Assembly (NCBI RefSeq): GCF_029714945.1
Contig: NZ_CP121634.1
Span: 1,633,001-1,697,000, forward strand
DNA: 64,000 nucleotides
Reading direction: 5' to 3'
Origin: Bradyrhizobium sp. CIAT3101
Lineage (GTDB): Bacteria; Pseudomonadota; Alphaproteobacteria; Rhizobiales; Xanthobacteraceae
Each line of letters starts with the position of its first letter. Positions within the stretch are counted from its first letter, which is position 1. The position numbers and the translations under genes were made by a program. Shown here in pieces: positions 1 through 7,784 of the stretch. Under the pieces are notes generated by a model that saw nothing but the letters and a program-made list of their open reading frames with translations, was not told where the DNA came from and did no database searches.

Positions 1-237
1 GATGACGGTGCTGCCGATCAGCTTGCTCATTCGATAGCCCTGAGAGACGACGCTTAAGTCGACCTTGACGAGAGCTACGCCAGCCTGCGGCAGGGCGGGA
101 TTGATGCTGAGGACAGCCAATATTCCGGCAAGTGTCGCCAGGCCCGAAAATCGCGTCCACTTCGCGGCGTTCCGCCGGCACGGTTTGGCTGCGCTGATGA
201 TGAGCTTCGAAAGGGGACGGGGGATGGTTGCTTCCAT
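1..237 (-). CDS. PRC-barrel domain protein, N-terminal part (runs off window)
   Basis: The minus frame is open from an ATG at 237 to the window edge (79 residues seen). AGGAG lies about six bases upstream of the ATG. The N terminus has a basic stretch, a hydrophobic segment (GLATLAGILAVLSI) and then VDLSVVSQGYRMSKLIGSTV, which matches the opening of PRC-barrel proteins common in Bradyrhizobium (a SKLIG-x-x-V strand). The start codon and export segment are visible; the rest of the barrel lies outside the window. A degraded FNR-like site sits 60-70 bases upstream. The role is unknown; related genes are often stress-induced. Confidence 0.6.
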   Translation of the reverse strand, partial: MEATIPRPLSKLIISAAKPCRRNAAKWTRFSGLATLAGILAVLSINPALPQAGVALVKVDLSVVSQGYRMSKLIGSTVI

Positions 238-295
238 GTCGCGCTCCTGTGACTGACAGTGGCTTAGCGAGTACGCCCTTTGGACCAGGGGCGCA

Positions 296-309
296 CTGAC
301 CATTGTCAA
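296..309. promoter_or_regulatory. FNR/FixK-like box, one mismatch
   Basis: CTGAC-CATT-GTCAA differs at one base from the TTGAY-N4-RTCAA consensus. It lies 59-72 bases upstream of the PRC-barrel start at 237, a normal distance for activation on the minus strand. It is supported mainly by the Crp/Fnr gene nearby and the perfect box at 6008; alone it is weak. Confidence 0.3.
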
Positions 310-399
310 TTTGCGGATCGCTTTAATCGACTCTGCGACCGAATGGCCCGATTGCCCAACCGTCGTGCCCCATTTGCGGCAGCCTCCGCGTGGATCGAT

Positions 400-757
400 T
401 TCGAGAGAGGCGAAGTTGTAGGGACCATCGTGCCTTAAACCGTTGGTGAAGAAATAGGGAGGCGATGATTCCGTCGCACACACCGCCAAGAGGGCTATCG
501 TGGAGCGTGTCGCGATGCCGCCCGGTCAAGGGCACCTTGCAGGGCATCGCTGCAAAGCCAAGCTCGCGGCCGATCAGGGAAATGATCGACTCGTTCGCGA
601 TGTGCTGATTTTGGAATAGCGCCTCGTGCATCTGCCAGAACATGCCGGCTCCGGCTGCGAACTCGGCGCGTCCCGCCGCGATCTGGAGATGAGGATCTAT
701 TTCGGCCAGAGGGCATACGCGATTGTGGTGAAACTGGCCGTCCTCCCAACGAGGAGA
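400..757 (-). pseudogene. DsbA-like thioredoxin-fold remnant, frameshifted
   Basis: Minus-strand translation gives QFHHNRVCPLAEIDPH and GMFWQMHEALFQNQ, which match the DsbA-like domain found alone or fused to NhaA antiporters. Near position 485 the frame changes, and similarity continues in the next frame as YFFTNGLRHDGPYNFASLE, matching the family pattern of GTPTFFINGxRHDG. The N-terminal CxxC part is missing. An N-terminal truncation plus a frameshift means it is very unlikely to be functional. After the shift the frame stays open into the neighbouring PRC-barrel gene, which probably means little because that gene has its own ribosome site. Confidence 0.6.
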
Positions 758-1040
758 GCGTGAGCTCTTGAGCAAGAGTTGCGTGCAGTGCGAAATCGAA
801 GGCAATTGTTCCTACAGAGTCATGTTGTCTGCCTCACGCACGAGCGACGAAAATGCCGTTGGCGGTCCAAGCATTCTCGTCATTGACCGCGCCTTAGGTT
901 TCAATGCCGTAGGGCTTGGGCGCCGTTACGTATTTTTACGCACGAAGATTTCCCACGTTTACGCGGTTGTGTTGTTGAGAGTTGATTGCGTTCGAGCGGA
1001 TCGTTCCAGCCGCAGTGCGCGGAAGATGAGGGACAGAGAA

Positions 1041-1736
1041 ATGAAGCCGATAATCCACCCAGCGGACTATTATCGAAGGATGCTCGCCGCACAGCCGCAC
1101 GCGCTGAAGCGGCTCGACGGCTCGGCGGCAATCGTCAAATTGAACCGCGACCAGCAGGTTCCGGAAGACGACGGTACCGCGGGACATTGGTACTACGTGA
1201 TTGCAGGTTCCATGCGATGGTCGACGGTCCGCACCGATGGACGACGGCAGATCCTGGACCTAATGCTGGTGGGAGATTTTTTCTTTGTCGGGAGCAACCA
1301 GAGAGAAGAGGCGATTGAGGCCGTTTCGGAAGAGACAGTGCTGGCGGGCTATTCCGGAGCGCGGCTTGAGAATCTCGGCGAGCGCGACCGCCAGTTCGCA
1401 AGAGAAGTGAGAGAGATCACCTTTCAATCGATAGAACGTACCCGACAGCAGCTCGTTGTCCTCGGGGGGGTCACGACGGTGGACAAGGTGAGTGCGTTCC
1501 TGCTGCTGCTTGAGAGGCGCTATGGAGATCAACGGGGAGACATACGGCTTCCGCTCACGCGGTATGATCTCGCCGAGTACCTGGCGGTGTCCGTGGAGAC
1601 TGTGTGTCGTGCTTTTTCAGATCTGCAGCAGCGCGGTATCATTGCTCTGATTGGGATTCGAACCGTCCGAATTGTGCGCCGCGATGCAATGGAGCGCCAA
1701 CTCGGTAGAAAGTATCCCAATACGATCGCCGCATAA
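1041..1736 (+). CDS. Crp/Fnr family transcriptional regulator
   Basis: A 231-residue protein. The N-terminal cyclic-nucleotide-type sensor barrel spans about residues 20-130 (WYYVIAGSMRWSTV, LMLVGDFFFVG). The C-terminal winged helix spans about 155-220, with recognition helix VSVETVCRAFSDL, which carries the E-T-V-x-R pattern of FNR-type proteins. No N-terminal cysteine cluster is seen, so it is not an iron-sulfur FNR and looks closer to the FixK group. The start at 1041 is preferred because GAGGGA precedes it; an in-frame TTG at 768 would add 91 unconvincing residues. FNR-like boxes at 296, 6008, 6560 and 7688 are plausible targets. Confidence 0.85.
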   Translation: MKPIIHPADYYRRMLAAQPHALKRLDGSAAIVKLNRDQQVPEDDGTAGHWYYVIAGSMRWSTVRTDGRRQILDLMLVGDFFFVGSNQREEAIEAVSEETVLAGYSGARLENLGERDRQFAREVREITFQSIERTRQQLVVLGGVTTVDKVSAFLLLLERRYGDQRGDIRLPLTRYDLAEYLAVSVETVCRAFSDLQQRGIIALIGIRTVRIVRRDAMERQLGRKYPNTIAA

Positions 1737-1836
1737 TTGCGCTCTAATGGTCAGGCAGCAGTGGGAGCGAAACATTACTTCCGGCTGCATCTGAAGTCGT
1801 CTGAGAAGGTCTCTGTAGACAAGGCAAGGGCTGCCG

Positions 1837-3459
1837 ATGCTCGACCTCTGGTACAAGAACGCTGCGATCTACAGCTTGAACGTGGCTACGTACAAAGATG
1901 GTGACGGAGACGGTGTCGGCGATTTCAAAGGATTAGTGGCGCACCTCGATCATATTGCCCAGCTGGGAGTGAATTGCCTGTGGTTGCTTCCATTCTATCC
2001 AAGTCCAGGGCTCGATCATGGTTACGATGTGACGGACTACTACAATGTAGCGCCCGCCCTTGGAACGCTCGGCGACTTCGTCGAATTCAGCCATCAAGCG
2101 CGCCTGCGCGGTATGAGGTTGATAATCGATCTCCCAATCAACCATACTTCTGAGCAGCATCCGTGGTTCCAGCAGGCTCGCGCCGATCCTCAGTCGGCAT
2201 TTCGCGAATACTACGTCTGGTCAGACACGGAACCGGAAGACAGCACGGAGGGCGTCGTATTTCCGGGCGTGCAGCTGAGTGTATGGACTTACGATCTTTG
2301 CGCCCGAGCCTGGTATTATCACCGCTTTTACCAGCACCAACCCGATCTGAACATTGCATCTTCCGCCGTTCGCGAAGAAATTTTCAAAATCGTCGGCTTT
2401 TGGCTTGAACTTGGCGTGTCGGGATTTCGTATCGACGCCGCCCCTTTCGTTGTTGAGGAGATACGCCCGGACCGTCCGGCAACGCGCCGATACGAGTTCT
2501 TTGGAGAGCTTCGTGACTTCTTGTCATGGCGCAAAGGTGATGCTGTATTGCTGGCTGAAGCGAATGTTGCCCCTTCCGAGCTCGATCATTACTTCGGCAG
2601 TGGATCGCGCATACACCTTCTATTCGCGTTTCTCCTAAATCAGCACCTATTTCTTGCGCTTGCGCGCGGAGATGCCCAGCCACTCCGGTGGTGTCTGGCC
2701 GCACTACCTCGGTTGCCACCGTTCGCTCAGTGGGCCCAGTTCTTGCGCAATCACGACGAGCTTGACCTGGGGCGTTTGAAACCTGAAGAGCGTGAGGAAG
2801 TCTATGCTGCCTTTGCTCCATCCCGAAAAATGCAACTTTACGGACGAGGGATTCGTCGGCGTCTGGCCTGCATCCTTGGCAATGACCGCCGGCAGATCGA
2901 ACTCGCATATAGCCTGCTCTTCAGTCTCCCAGGCACACCGGTCATCTATTACGGAGATGAATTGGGAATGGGCGACAATCTCGCGCTTCCGGAGCGATGG
3001 CCGGTGCGGACTTGCATGCAATGGACGGATGATGAAACCGGTGGATTCTCTACTCGCCCGGCGGCCGGATTGCGTTACGACATGATCCAAGATGCCGAGT
3101 ACGCGCCGTCCAAGGTCAACGCTGCCGCCCAGCAGCGCGATCCGGACTCTCTTTTCAACTGGATGCGGCGCCTCGTCGAATTGCGCAAGTCTTGCACGGA
3201 AGTTGGGTGGGGTGATCTGAGTTTTCCGAACGCGAATTCTCTCTCCATTCTGGTTCAGAAATTCGAGTGGGAAGGTCAGTCGGTGCTGATATTGCACAAC
3301 CTGTCGCAGTCCGAGTGCCGAGCGCAAGTCGATGACTTCCCGGCGGCGCACAAGTTAACTGATCTATTCGGCAATCGCGTGTACTCATCGAAGTCCTGCG
3401 AGGACTCGACGATCGAACTCGACGGCTACGGGTATCGTTGGTTTCGGATCGACCAATGA
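1837..3459 (+). CDS. GH13 alpha-amylase family protein, trehalose-synthase-like
   Basis: A 540-residue (beta/alpha)8 glycoside hydrolase. All four GH13 regions are visible: DLPINHT (98-104), GFRIDAAPF with nucleophile D200, LLAEANV with acid/base E241, and FLRNHDELD with H306-D307. The opening (DGDGDGVGDFKGL) and FYPSPGLDHGYDVTDY resemble trehalose synthase (TreS, maltose-trehalose interconversion), but there is no maltokinase extension. A cytoplasmic role in trehalose or maltosyl metabolism is inferred. The GT4 gene follows after 104 bases, so the two may form an osmoprotectant or glucan unit. Other GH13 transglycosylases cannot be excluded. Confidence 0.85.
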   Translation: MLDLWYKNAAIYSLNVATYKDGDGDGVGDFKGLVAHLDHIAQLGVNCLWLLPFYPSPGLDHGYDVTDYYNVAPALGTLGDFVEFSHQARLRGMRLIIDLPINHTSEQHPWFQQARADPQSAFREYYVWSDTEPEDSTEGVVFPGVQLSVWTYDLCARAWYYHRFYQHQPDLNIASSAVREEIFKIVGFWLELGVSGFRIDAAPFVVEEIRPDRPATRRYEFFGELRDFLSWRKGDAVLLAEANVAPSELDHYFGSGSRIHLLFAFLLNQHLFLALARGDAQPLRWCLAALPRLPPFAQWAQFLRNHDELDLGRLKPEEREEVYAAFAPSRKMQLYGRGIRRRLACILGNDRRQIELAYSLLFSLPGTPVIYYGDELGMGDNLALPERWPVRTCMQWTDDETGGFSTRPAAGLRYDMIQDAEYAPSKVNAAAQQRDPDSLFNWMRRLVELRKSCTEVGWGDLSFPNANSLSILVQKFEWEGQSVLILHNLSQSECRAQVDDFPAAHKLTDLFGNRVYSSKSCEDSTIELDGYGYRWFRIDQ

Positions 3460-3563
3460 ACGCACTCCGACTGATATACGCGACCCTCGCCAGGGTCCTT
3501 CGCTGATGCTTGCCGGTCTGAATGCTGGCGGCCGGAACGCAAGCGCCATTTGGGAGTGATTGA

Positions 3564-4589
3564 ATGAAGATAGCTCAAATTGCTCCGCTGGCCGAAAGCG
3601 TCCCGCCGAAGCTCTATGGTGGGACAGAAAGAGTGGTCGCTTGGCTCGTCGATGCACTCGTCGAACTCGGGCACGACGTCACCCTTTTTGCGAGCGGAGA
3701 TTCCAGGACCCGAGCTACGCTTTTTCCAGTCTGGCCAAGAGCACTCCGCCTTGGTCGTCCGCGCTCAGACCCGAATGCGGCTTTGGCTGCGCAACTGGAA
3801 GCAATTTTTGATCGCGCCGATCAGTTCGACGTAATTCATGCTCACATCGACTGGCTACATCTCCCCATTCTCAATCGCGCAGGAGTGCCGTTTATCACGA
3901 CGATGCATGGCCGGCTGGACCTTCCGGGACTGCCGGCCGTGACCAGCAAGTTTCCAGAAGCTTGCTTTGTATACATCTCAGAAAATCAGCGTATTCCGCT
4001 TGCAAGCGCAAACTGGTGTGGAACGGTGTATCACGGTCTGCCCATCGACCAGTTCCGTGCCTCATTTGCTGCCGGATCATACCTGGCGTTTCTCGGGCGC
4101 TTGACCGCCGAAAAAGGCCCCGAAGATGCTATCCGCATCGCTCTCGCAGCAAGAATGCCGCTTAGGATTGCTGCCAAGGTCCCTCGCGCCGAAAGTGGGT
4201 ACTTCAGAGAGAGGATAGAGCCTCAGATCGACGGCAAACAAATCCAGCTCGTCGGCGAGGTAGATGACGCCTCGAAACAGCCGTTCCTTGCAGGAGCCGC
4301 TGCTTTGCTCTTCCCAATCAAGTGGCCCGAGCCGTTTGGATTGGTGATGATTGAGGCCATGGCCTGCGGAACGCCGATCATTGCCTACCGGTCCGGTTCG
4401 GTGCCCGAGATTATAGAGGAAGGCGTGACAGGCTTCATCGTCCAAAACCAGGACGAAGCAATTGAGACTGTGACGCGGCTTGGGCAGATCGATCGCCGGC
4501 GCGTCCGCGCGCGTTTCGAAGAGCGTTTCACGGCGGAGCGGATGGCACGGGACTACTTGCGCCACTATCGCGCTCTCTTGGCCCAGTAG
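3564..4589 (+). CDS. Glycosyltransferase family 4
   Basis: A 341-residue GT-B fold enzyme. The N-terminal part begins MKIAQIAPLAESVPPKLYGG, with TERVVAWLVDALVELGHDV, typical of GT4 acceptor domains. The C-terminal part has LAFLGRLTAEKGP (donor-domain start), PIKWPEPFGLVMIEAMACGTP with the E-x7-E donor-binding signature, and SGSVPEIIEEGVTGF. It lies downstream of the GH13 gene, and the pairing suggests glucan, trehalose or exopolysaccharide metabolism. The acceptor cannot be read from sequence. The ATG at 3564 follows GGAGTGATTGA; no upstream in-frame alternative is convincing. Confidence 0.85.
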   Translation: MKIAQIAPLAESVPPKLYGGTERVVAWLVDALVELGHDVTLFASGDSRTRATLFPVWPRALRLGRPRSDPNAALAAQLEAIFDRADQFDVIHAHIDWLHLPILNRAGVPFITTMHGRLDLPGLPAVTSKFPEACFVYISENQRIPLASANWCGTVYHGLPIDQFRASFAAGSYLAFLGRLTAEKGPEDAIRIALAARMPLRIAAKVPRAESGYFRERIEPQIDGKQIQLVGEVDDASKQPFLAGAAALLFPIKWPEPFGLVMIEAMACGTPIIAYRSGSVPEIIEEGVTGFIVQNQDEAIETVTRLGQIDRRRVRARFEERFTAERMARDYLRHYRALLAQ

Positions 4590-4938
4590 AGCTGGAGATC
4601 CTATGTGGTCAAGGAATCGCTCTGTAACATCGCCGAGAGCTATGAGGACCTTGCCTGGCGAGCCAAGTTGATCCGCACCGTTCAATACGCCGCAGGGTAA
4701 CGCCGCCTTAGACGATCAATCTCTTGGGAGCTATTGTTGATTTTCAGCGAATGTTCATCGCGGCCGCTCTATCGACTGAGATGGTGGTTTCCGGGGTGAT
4801 CCCCGGTGCACCGGGAGTACCGAGGCCACTGGGGCTCCGGCGCTTGGGCGTCGGAGTTTCCCGGGCTACCCCAAAAGTTCACTTTTGAACAAACCGCTCT
4901 GCCGCTCATTGACTCTTGAATGGAGAAAGGAGGCCCAA
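4590..4938. other. Intergenic stretch with one possible 31-residue ORF
   Basis: No normal-sized gene is visible. A GTG-started frame at 4605-4700 would encode a 31-residue peptide (ESLCNIAESYEDLAWRAKLI in its core), with GGAG eight bases upstream. Its composition looks protein-like, so it may be a microprotein or the tail of a lost gene. The rest, 4701-4938, holds GC-rich short inverted repeats (around 4795-4870) and the ribosome site of the next gene. Confidence 0.3.
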
Positions 4939-5169
4939 ATGCCTCGTTACTTCTTTCATCAGCATGTGCGCGGTCAAAAGATTGAAGACTTGCGTGGAAA
5001 GCTATTCCCGAGCGATGGGACAGCATGTCACCGAGCCGTGCAGCGGATGCCGGCCGACCTGAAAAGAGCTGCGGCGCGTTCCCGCAACACCTATGTCGCC
5101 ACCGAAGTAACTAACGGCGACCGGACCGTGTTCGTGGTGAGGGGAACAGTCATTGTCGAACGGCGGTAA
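4939..5169 (+). CDS. DUF6894 family small protein
   Basis: A 76-residue protein beginning MPRYFFHQHVRGQKIEDLRG. The MPRYFFH opening is the hallmark of the DUF6894 family, present in many copies in rhizobial genomes and of unknown function. The start is chosen by the strong site GAAAGGAGG at 4925-4933; an ATG at 4885 would add 18 unlikely residues. The usual acidic core is replaced here by a basic middle part (DLKRAAARSRN), so this copy is somewhat divergent. Confidence 0.7.
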   Translation: MPRYFFHQHVRGQKIEDLRGKLFPSDGTACHRAVQRMPADLKRAAARSRNTYVATEVTNGDRTVFVVRGTVIVERR

Positions 5170-5327
5170 GCCCACGCGGGCGGCGGCGAACGCTCTCGGC
5201 GGTCACCGTGCCGCCCTCGCCGATGAGGTTGTCGAGTAGTTCCGCCCTTGCTGCGGTGCATGAGTCCGGAGATGGCCCACCGCGACATATTGCGCTGCCG
5301 CACTAACTTTGCCGCCGTCGAGATGGC

Positions 5328-5939
5328 TCACGCCGCCGCGGCGAGTGAGCCAGTCTGCTCGTTTTGGCGCGCGCGCAACTTGAAGGACAGCACCACCAGC
5401 GCAATACCAAAGGCCATCGCGTAAGCTCCCATCCACCACGTAAGCACCACCGCCCCAATCAGCGGCATAGCGACCAGCAGCACGCCATAAACGAGCGACA
5501 ACAGCCCGCCCAGAACCATCCACCAGCGGCCATGATCAAGCTTGAGGCGAAAGCCAGCAGCCAGCATCAGCACGCCAGAGATGATCGCCCAGGCGGCGAC
5601 CATGAAGACAAAGGCAAGCACCGTCAGGCCAGGCCAGATAAAGGCAGCAACGCCGACGGCGATATTAAGAAGGCCTTCAAAGATCAACAGTCCCCATTCA
5701 TCCTTCCGTCGCATCGCACGAACGGCGGAAATGATTCCTGCTATGCCGTCGACCAACATGTAGGCCGAGAACAATAACACCAGCGAAAGCATGGTGGGAC
5801 CCGGGAAGAGAAAAGCGAGTAACCCGAAAACAATTCCGAATATGCCCCGCAGTAGGAACAGCCACCAGTTCTTGGCAAGCATCGCGGAGGCCGAGTCGAT
5901 GTTGAAGTCAGCATTACTGTTGAAGGTCGTGCTGGTCAT
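5328..5939 (-). CDS. hdeD: HdeD family acid-resistance/DUF308 membrane protein
   Basis: A 203-residue protein with six evident hydrophobic helices in three pairs (WWLFLLRGIFGIVFGLLAF and LLIFEGLLNIAVGVAAFIW among them), the layout of DUF308/HdeD inner-membrane proteins. The WxxLLxRGxxxxxxG repeat signature is seen three times, once per pair. HdeD in Escherichia coli contributes to acid resistance at high cell density; here a general envelope-stress role is inferred. The ATG at 5939 is preferred over 5951 because GGAGC lies six bases upstream. A perfect FNR/FixK box lies 69-82 bases upstream. Confidence 0.8.
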   Translation of the reverse strand: MTSTTFNSNADFNIDSASAMLAKNWWLFLLRGIFGIVFGLLAFLFPGPTMLSLVLLFSAYMLVDGIAGIISAVRAMRRKDEWGLLIFEGLLNIAVGVAAFIWPGLTVLAFVFMVAAWAIISGVLMLAAGFRLKLDHGRWWMVLGGLLSLVYGVLLVAMPLIGAVVLTWWMGAYAMAFGIALVVLSFKLRARQNEQTGSLAAAA

Positions 5940-6007
5940 GTCTAGCTCCAAGAATAGCCGTCGGTTCCAGGTCCGGCCATACTAGCGACCTGCCACCACG
6001 ACGTGCC

Positions 6008-6021
6008 TTGACAGCTATCAA
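6008..6021. promoter_or_regulatory. FNR/FixK-type operator (perfect match)
   Basis: TTGAC-AGCT-ATCAA matches TTGAY-N4-RTCAA at every defined position. It sits between divergent hdeD (start 5939, minus) and the small gene at 6152 (plus). The spacing of 69 bases to hdeD suits activation of hdeD. The likely binder is a FixK/FNR protein such as the one encoded at 1041, though Bradyrhizobium genomes encode several. Confidence 0.55.
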
Positions 6022-6151
6022 GCTTTGCGTGTTGCGAAACAATTCGAATGGCGGAGGCCTTACGTAGTCCTCCTAAATGGCAGGACCGGCGCCTCGCGAG
6101 CACCATGATGAGCTGGGGCGCGGAGTACTTTGTGTCGAGAAGGAGAAGAGC

Positions 6152-6325
6152 ATGCCGAAAGACCCTCCCATGAACGGGGTTGAACCCGAGAAGTCAGAAG
6201 ATGACATTCAACGCGAGCTGTTGGGGCCGCGCGGCGTTCCCGGAGCGCCAGACCCCGCCAAGATGACGCCGCAGCGCGCCAAGAAGACGCCGCTCTACCA
6301 TTTGGATCCAGGGCACCCTTCGTAG
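6152..6325 (+). CDS. Small conserved-type hypothetical protein
   Basis: A 57-residue hydrophilic protein beginning MPKDPPMNGVEPEKSEDD and rich in proline and charge (MTPQRAKKTPLYHLDPGHP near the end). AGGAGAAGAG lies directly before the ATG at 6152, so this start is favoured over the 6077 ATG. No domain is recognised, and low complexity suggests a disordered protein. It is divergent from hdeD across the FNR-type box and may share its control. Confidence 0.5.
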   Translation: MPKDPPMNGVEPEKSEDDIQRELLGPRGVPGAPDPAKMTPQRAKKTPLYHLDPGHPS

Positions 6326-6742
6326 ATGGGGGACGAGTTCTCGCTGCTCGTCCCATCCGTCAGCGACGATCATGCTGCTCTGCTGACCATAGGGGTTCGC
6401 TGATCCGCGCCGGCGATACCTGATCTCGCATTCACGTGGAAAAGAAAGGACCGCGCAGCTGTGTGCTGGCGGTCCAAGTCAAGGGAGGACGCCCGGGAAC
6501 GGGCAGCGAGGGTGGGACACCTCGCATTTGGAGCATCGCAAGTGCCAAAGGGCCGTGCATTGATGGTTCTCAATTGGATCGCGTAAAAAGTGATGAGCGT
6601 GGCACCATGAGCGCCGGACATCTGCTGACAGCAGTCAAGGCGGAAGAATATTCACCGGCTATATGGTCCCGTGCGGTCCCGGCTGACGGCTAGGCGCGAC
6701 AATGCGCGTCAGGTCAGCGAAAGGAAGAGGGCGAAGGCGATC
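6326..6742. other. Gene-free spacer with FNR-like site
   Basis: No convincing gene in 417 bases. TTGAT-GGTT-CTCAA at 6560-6573 is one base off the FNR/FixK consensus and lies 170 bases before psiE, far for direct activation but similar to its neighbours. Short open frames on both strands lack ribosome sites and protein-like composition. Confidence 0.35.
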
Positions 6743-7216
6743 ATGTCGACTAAGGATGCATTCCAGGAGACGAAGAGCGAGTTCGGGTTGACGTCACTTT
6801 ATCAATGGTTTGAGCACGCTGTAGTGCTCTTCCTGACGTTCCTGATTGCGATCGTAGTGGTCGCGGCGGTCTGGACACTGAGCCTAAAGATATTGTTCGG
6901 GCTGGTGCTGGCGGGCAGTCTGGATCCGTCTGATTTCAGGGTATTCCAGGCCGTTTTCGGCATGATCTTTACCGTGATCATTGCGTTGGAGTTCAAGAAG
7001 TCCCTGTTGGTCGTGGCTGAACGTCGAGAGGCAGTGGTGCAGATCCGGTCCGTGATCGTGATCGCGCTGCTTGCCATCTGCCGAAAGATCATCATTCTCG
7101 ATTTGAACGAAACGGATGCCCTGCACACGCTGGCATTCGCGACCGTTATCCTCGCGCTGGGTGTGGTGTATTCGCTGATACGCGACAGCGATTGCCGACG
7201 GGAAGAAACAGCCTAG
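6743..7216 (+). CDS. psiE: PsiE-like phosphate-starvation-inducible membrane protein
   Basis: A 157-residue protein with four hydrophobic segments: AVVLFLTFLIAIVVVAAVW, a second around VFGMIFTVIIALEF, a third in SVIVIALLAICRKIIIL, and a fourth near FATVILALGVVY. The phrase ALEFKKSLL and the helix spacing fit the PsiE family (PF06146). PsiE is induced by phosphate starvation in Escherichia coli; its biochemical role is unknown. ATG at 6743 is chosen because the protein-like sequence starts there (MSTKDAFQETKSEFG); the longer frame from 6671 adds basic residues without similarity. A PRC-barrel pseudogene lies just downstream on the other strand. Confidence 0.75.
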   Translation: MSTKDAFQETKSEFGLTSLYQWFEHAVVLFLTFLIAIVVVAAVWTLSLKILFGLVLAGSLDPSDFRVFQAVFGMIFTVIIALEFKKSLLVVAERREAVVQIRSVIVIALLAICRKIIILDLNETDALHTLAFATVILALGVVYSLIRDSDCRREETA

Positions 7217-7236
7217 AGGAAAGAGCCACGGTGGCG

Positions 7237-7580
7237 CTATGGGCTGCCGAGAAGGCAGTTTTCCAAGAGCTGCCTGATGGTGCCTGGAAGCACGATCTCC
7301 CCGCGTGGATCGTCGAGCTTGAGGACACGGAAGGTAATTGCGACGAGATGACGACCGGGGCCAACGCGACCGCTGACCGCGAGGATGGCGTAGATGTTGC
7401 CATCCTTGCCAAAGATGAAGTCGTTGATCCTTACGATCATTTCGCCCTTGTCGGCTTGAGGGCGCTTAAGCCCGATAGCCTCTGGCGACCTCCTTTGACT
7501 CCATCGGCGTCAGGACGATTTCCTGATCTGCGGCTCGGCCGAGCCCCTGGAATGGGGCTGTCAGAATCAGACAGCTCGAT
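7237..7580 (-). pseudogene. PRC-barrel gene remnant, frameshifted
   Basis: Minus-strand frames carry MESKEVARGYRA then a stop, and in another frame MIVRINDFIFGKDGNIYAIL followed by GPGRHLVAITFRVLKLDD and EIVLPGTIRQLLENC. Joined, these follow the PRC-barrel order seen in exported rhizobial proteins (ExxKGYRxSxLIG, IGxIxDLIxGKDG, LVAxPFxxLKxDD, VLPGAxxxxL). The join near 7465-7480 needs at least one frame change and has lost the SKLIG strand. With the genes at 1-237 and 22604, this is the third PRC-barrel copy in the window. Confidence 0.6.
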
Positions 7581-7687
7581 TTGCGTTCTGCCAGAACGGG
7601 CTTCGGCCGGACCTTCTCCATAGGCAAGCGGCCCGGTCGCTCCCTGTTACCGTGGACATCGAAAGTCAACGAGCAGCCCGCAAAAGA

Positions 7688-7701
7688 TTGACGTTTGCCA
7701 A
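7688..7701. promoter_or_regulatory. FNR/FixK-like box, one mismatch
   Basis: TTGAC-GTTT-GCCAA differs at one base from TTGAY-N4-RTCAA. It lies 84-97 bases upstream of the formaldehyde dehydrogenase start, and a stress-sigma-like promoter overlaps the space between. Weak alone. Confidence 0.3.
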
Positions 7702-7731
7702 GGCGCCATTCTTCTGGGTCGCTTATTTTCG

Positions 7732-7756
7732 TGAACGAAAGAGTAGCGCCACCGTT
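7732..7756 (+). promoter_or_regulatory. EcfG-like promoter, one mismatch
   Basis: TGAAC, 16 bases, CGTT: one base off the GGAAC-N16/17-cGTT consensus of the alphaproteobacterial general stress sigma factor EcfG. The -10 part lies 28 bases before the ATG at 7785, the same distance as in the stronger copies at 18708, 18835, 21616 and 22546. Confidence 0.4.
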
Positions 7757-7784
7757 TTCAAGCGGATCCTATGAGGAGCAAGCC

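Noticed and set aside
7192..7623. 143-codon plus-strand frame between psiE and fdhA
   Set aside because: No ribosome site or domain; the minus strand carries a recognisable PRC-barrel remnant.
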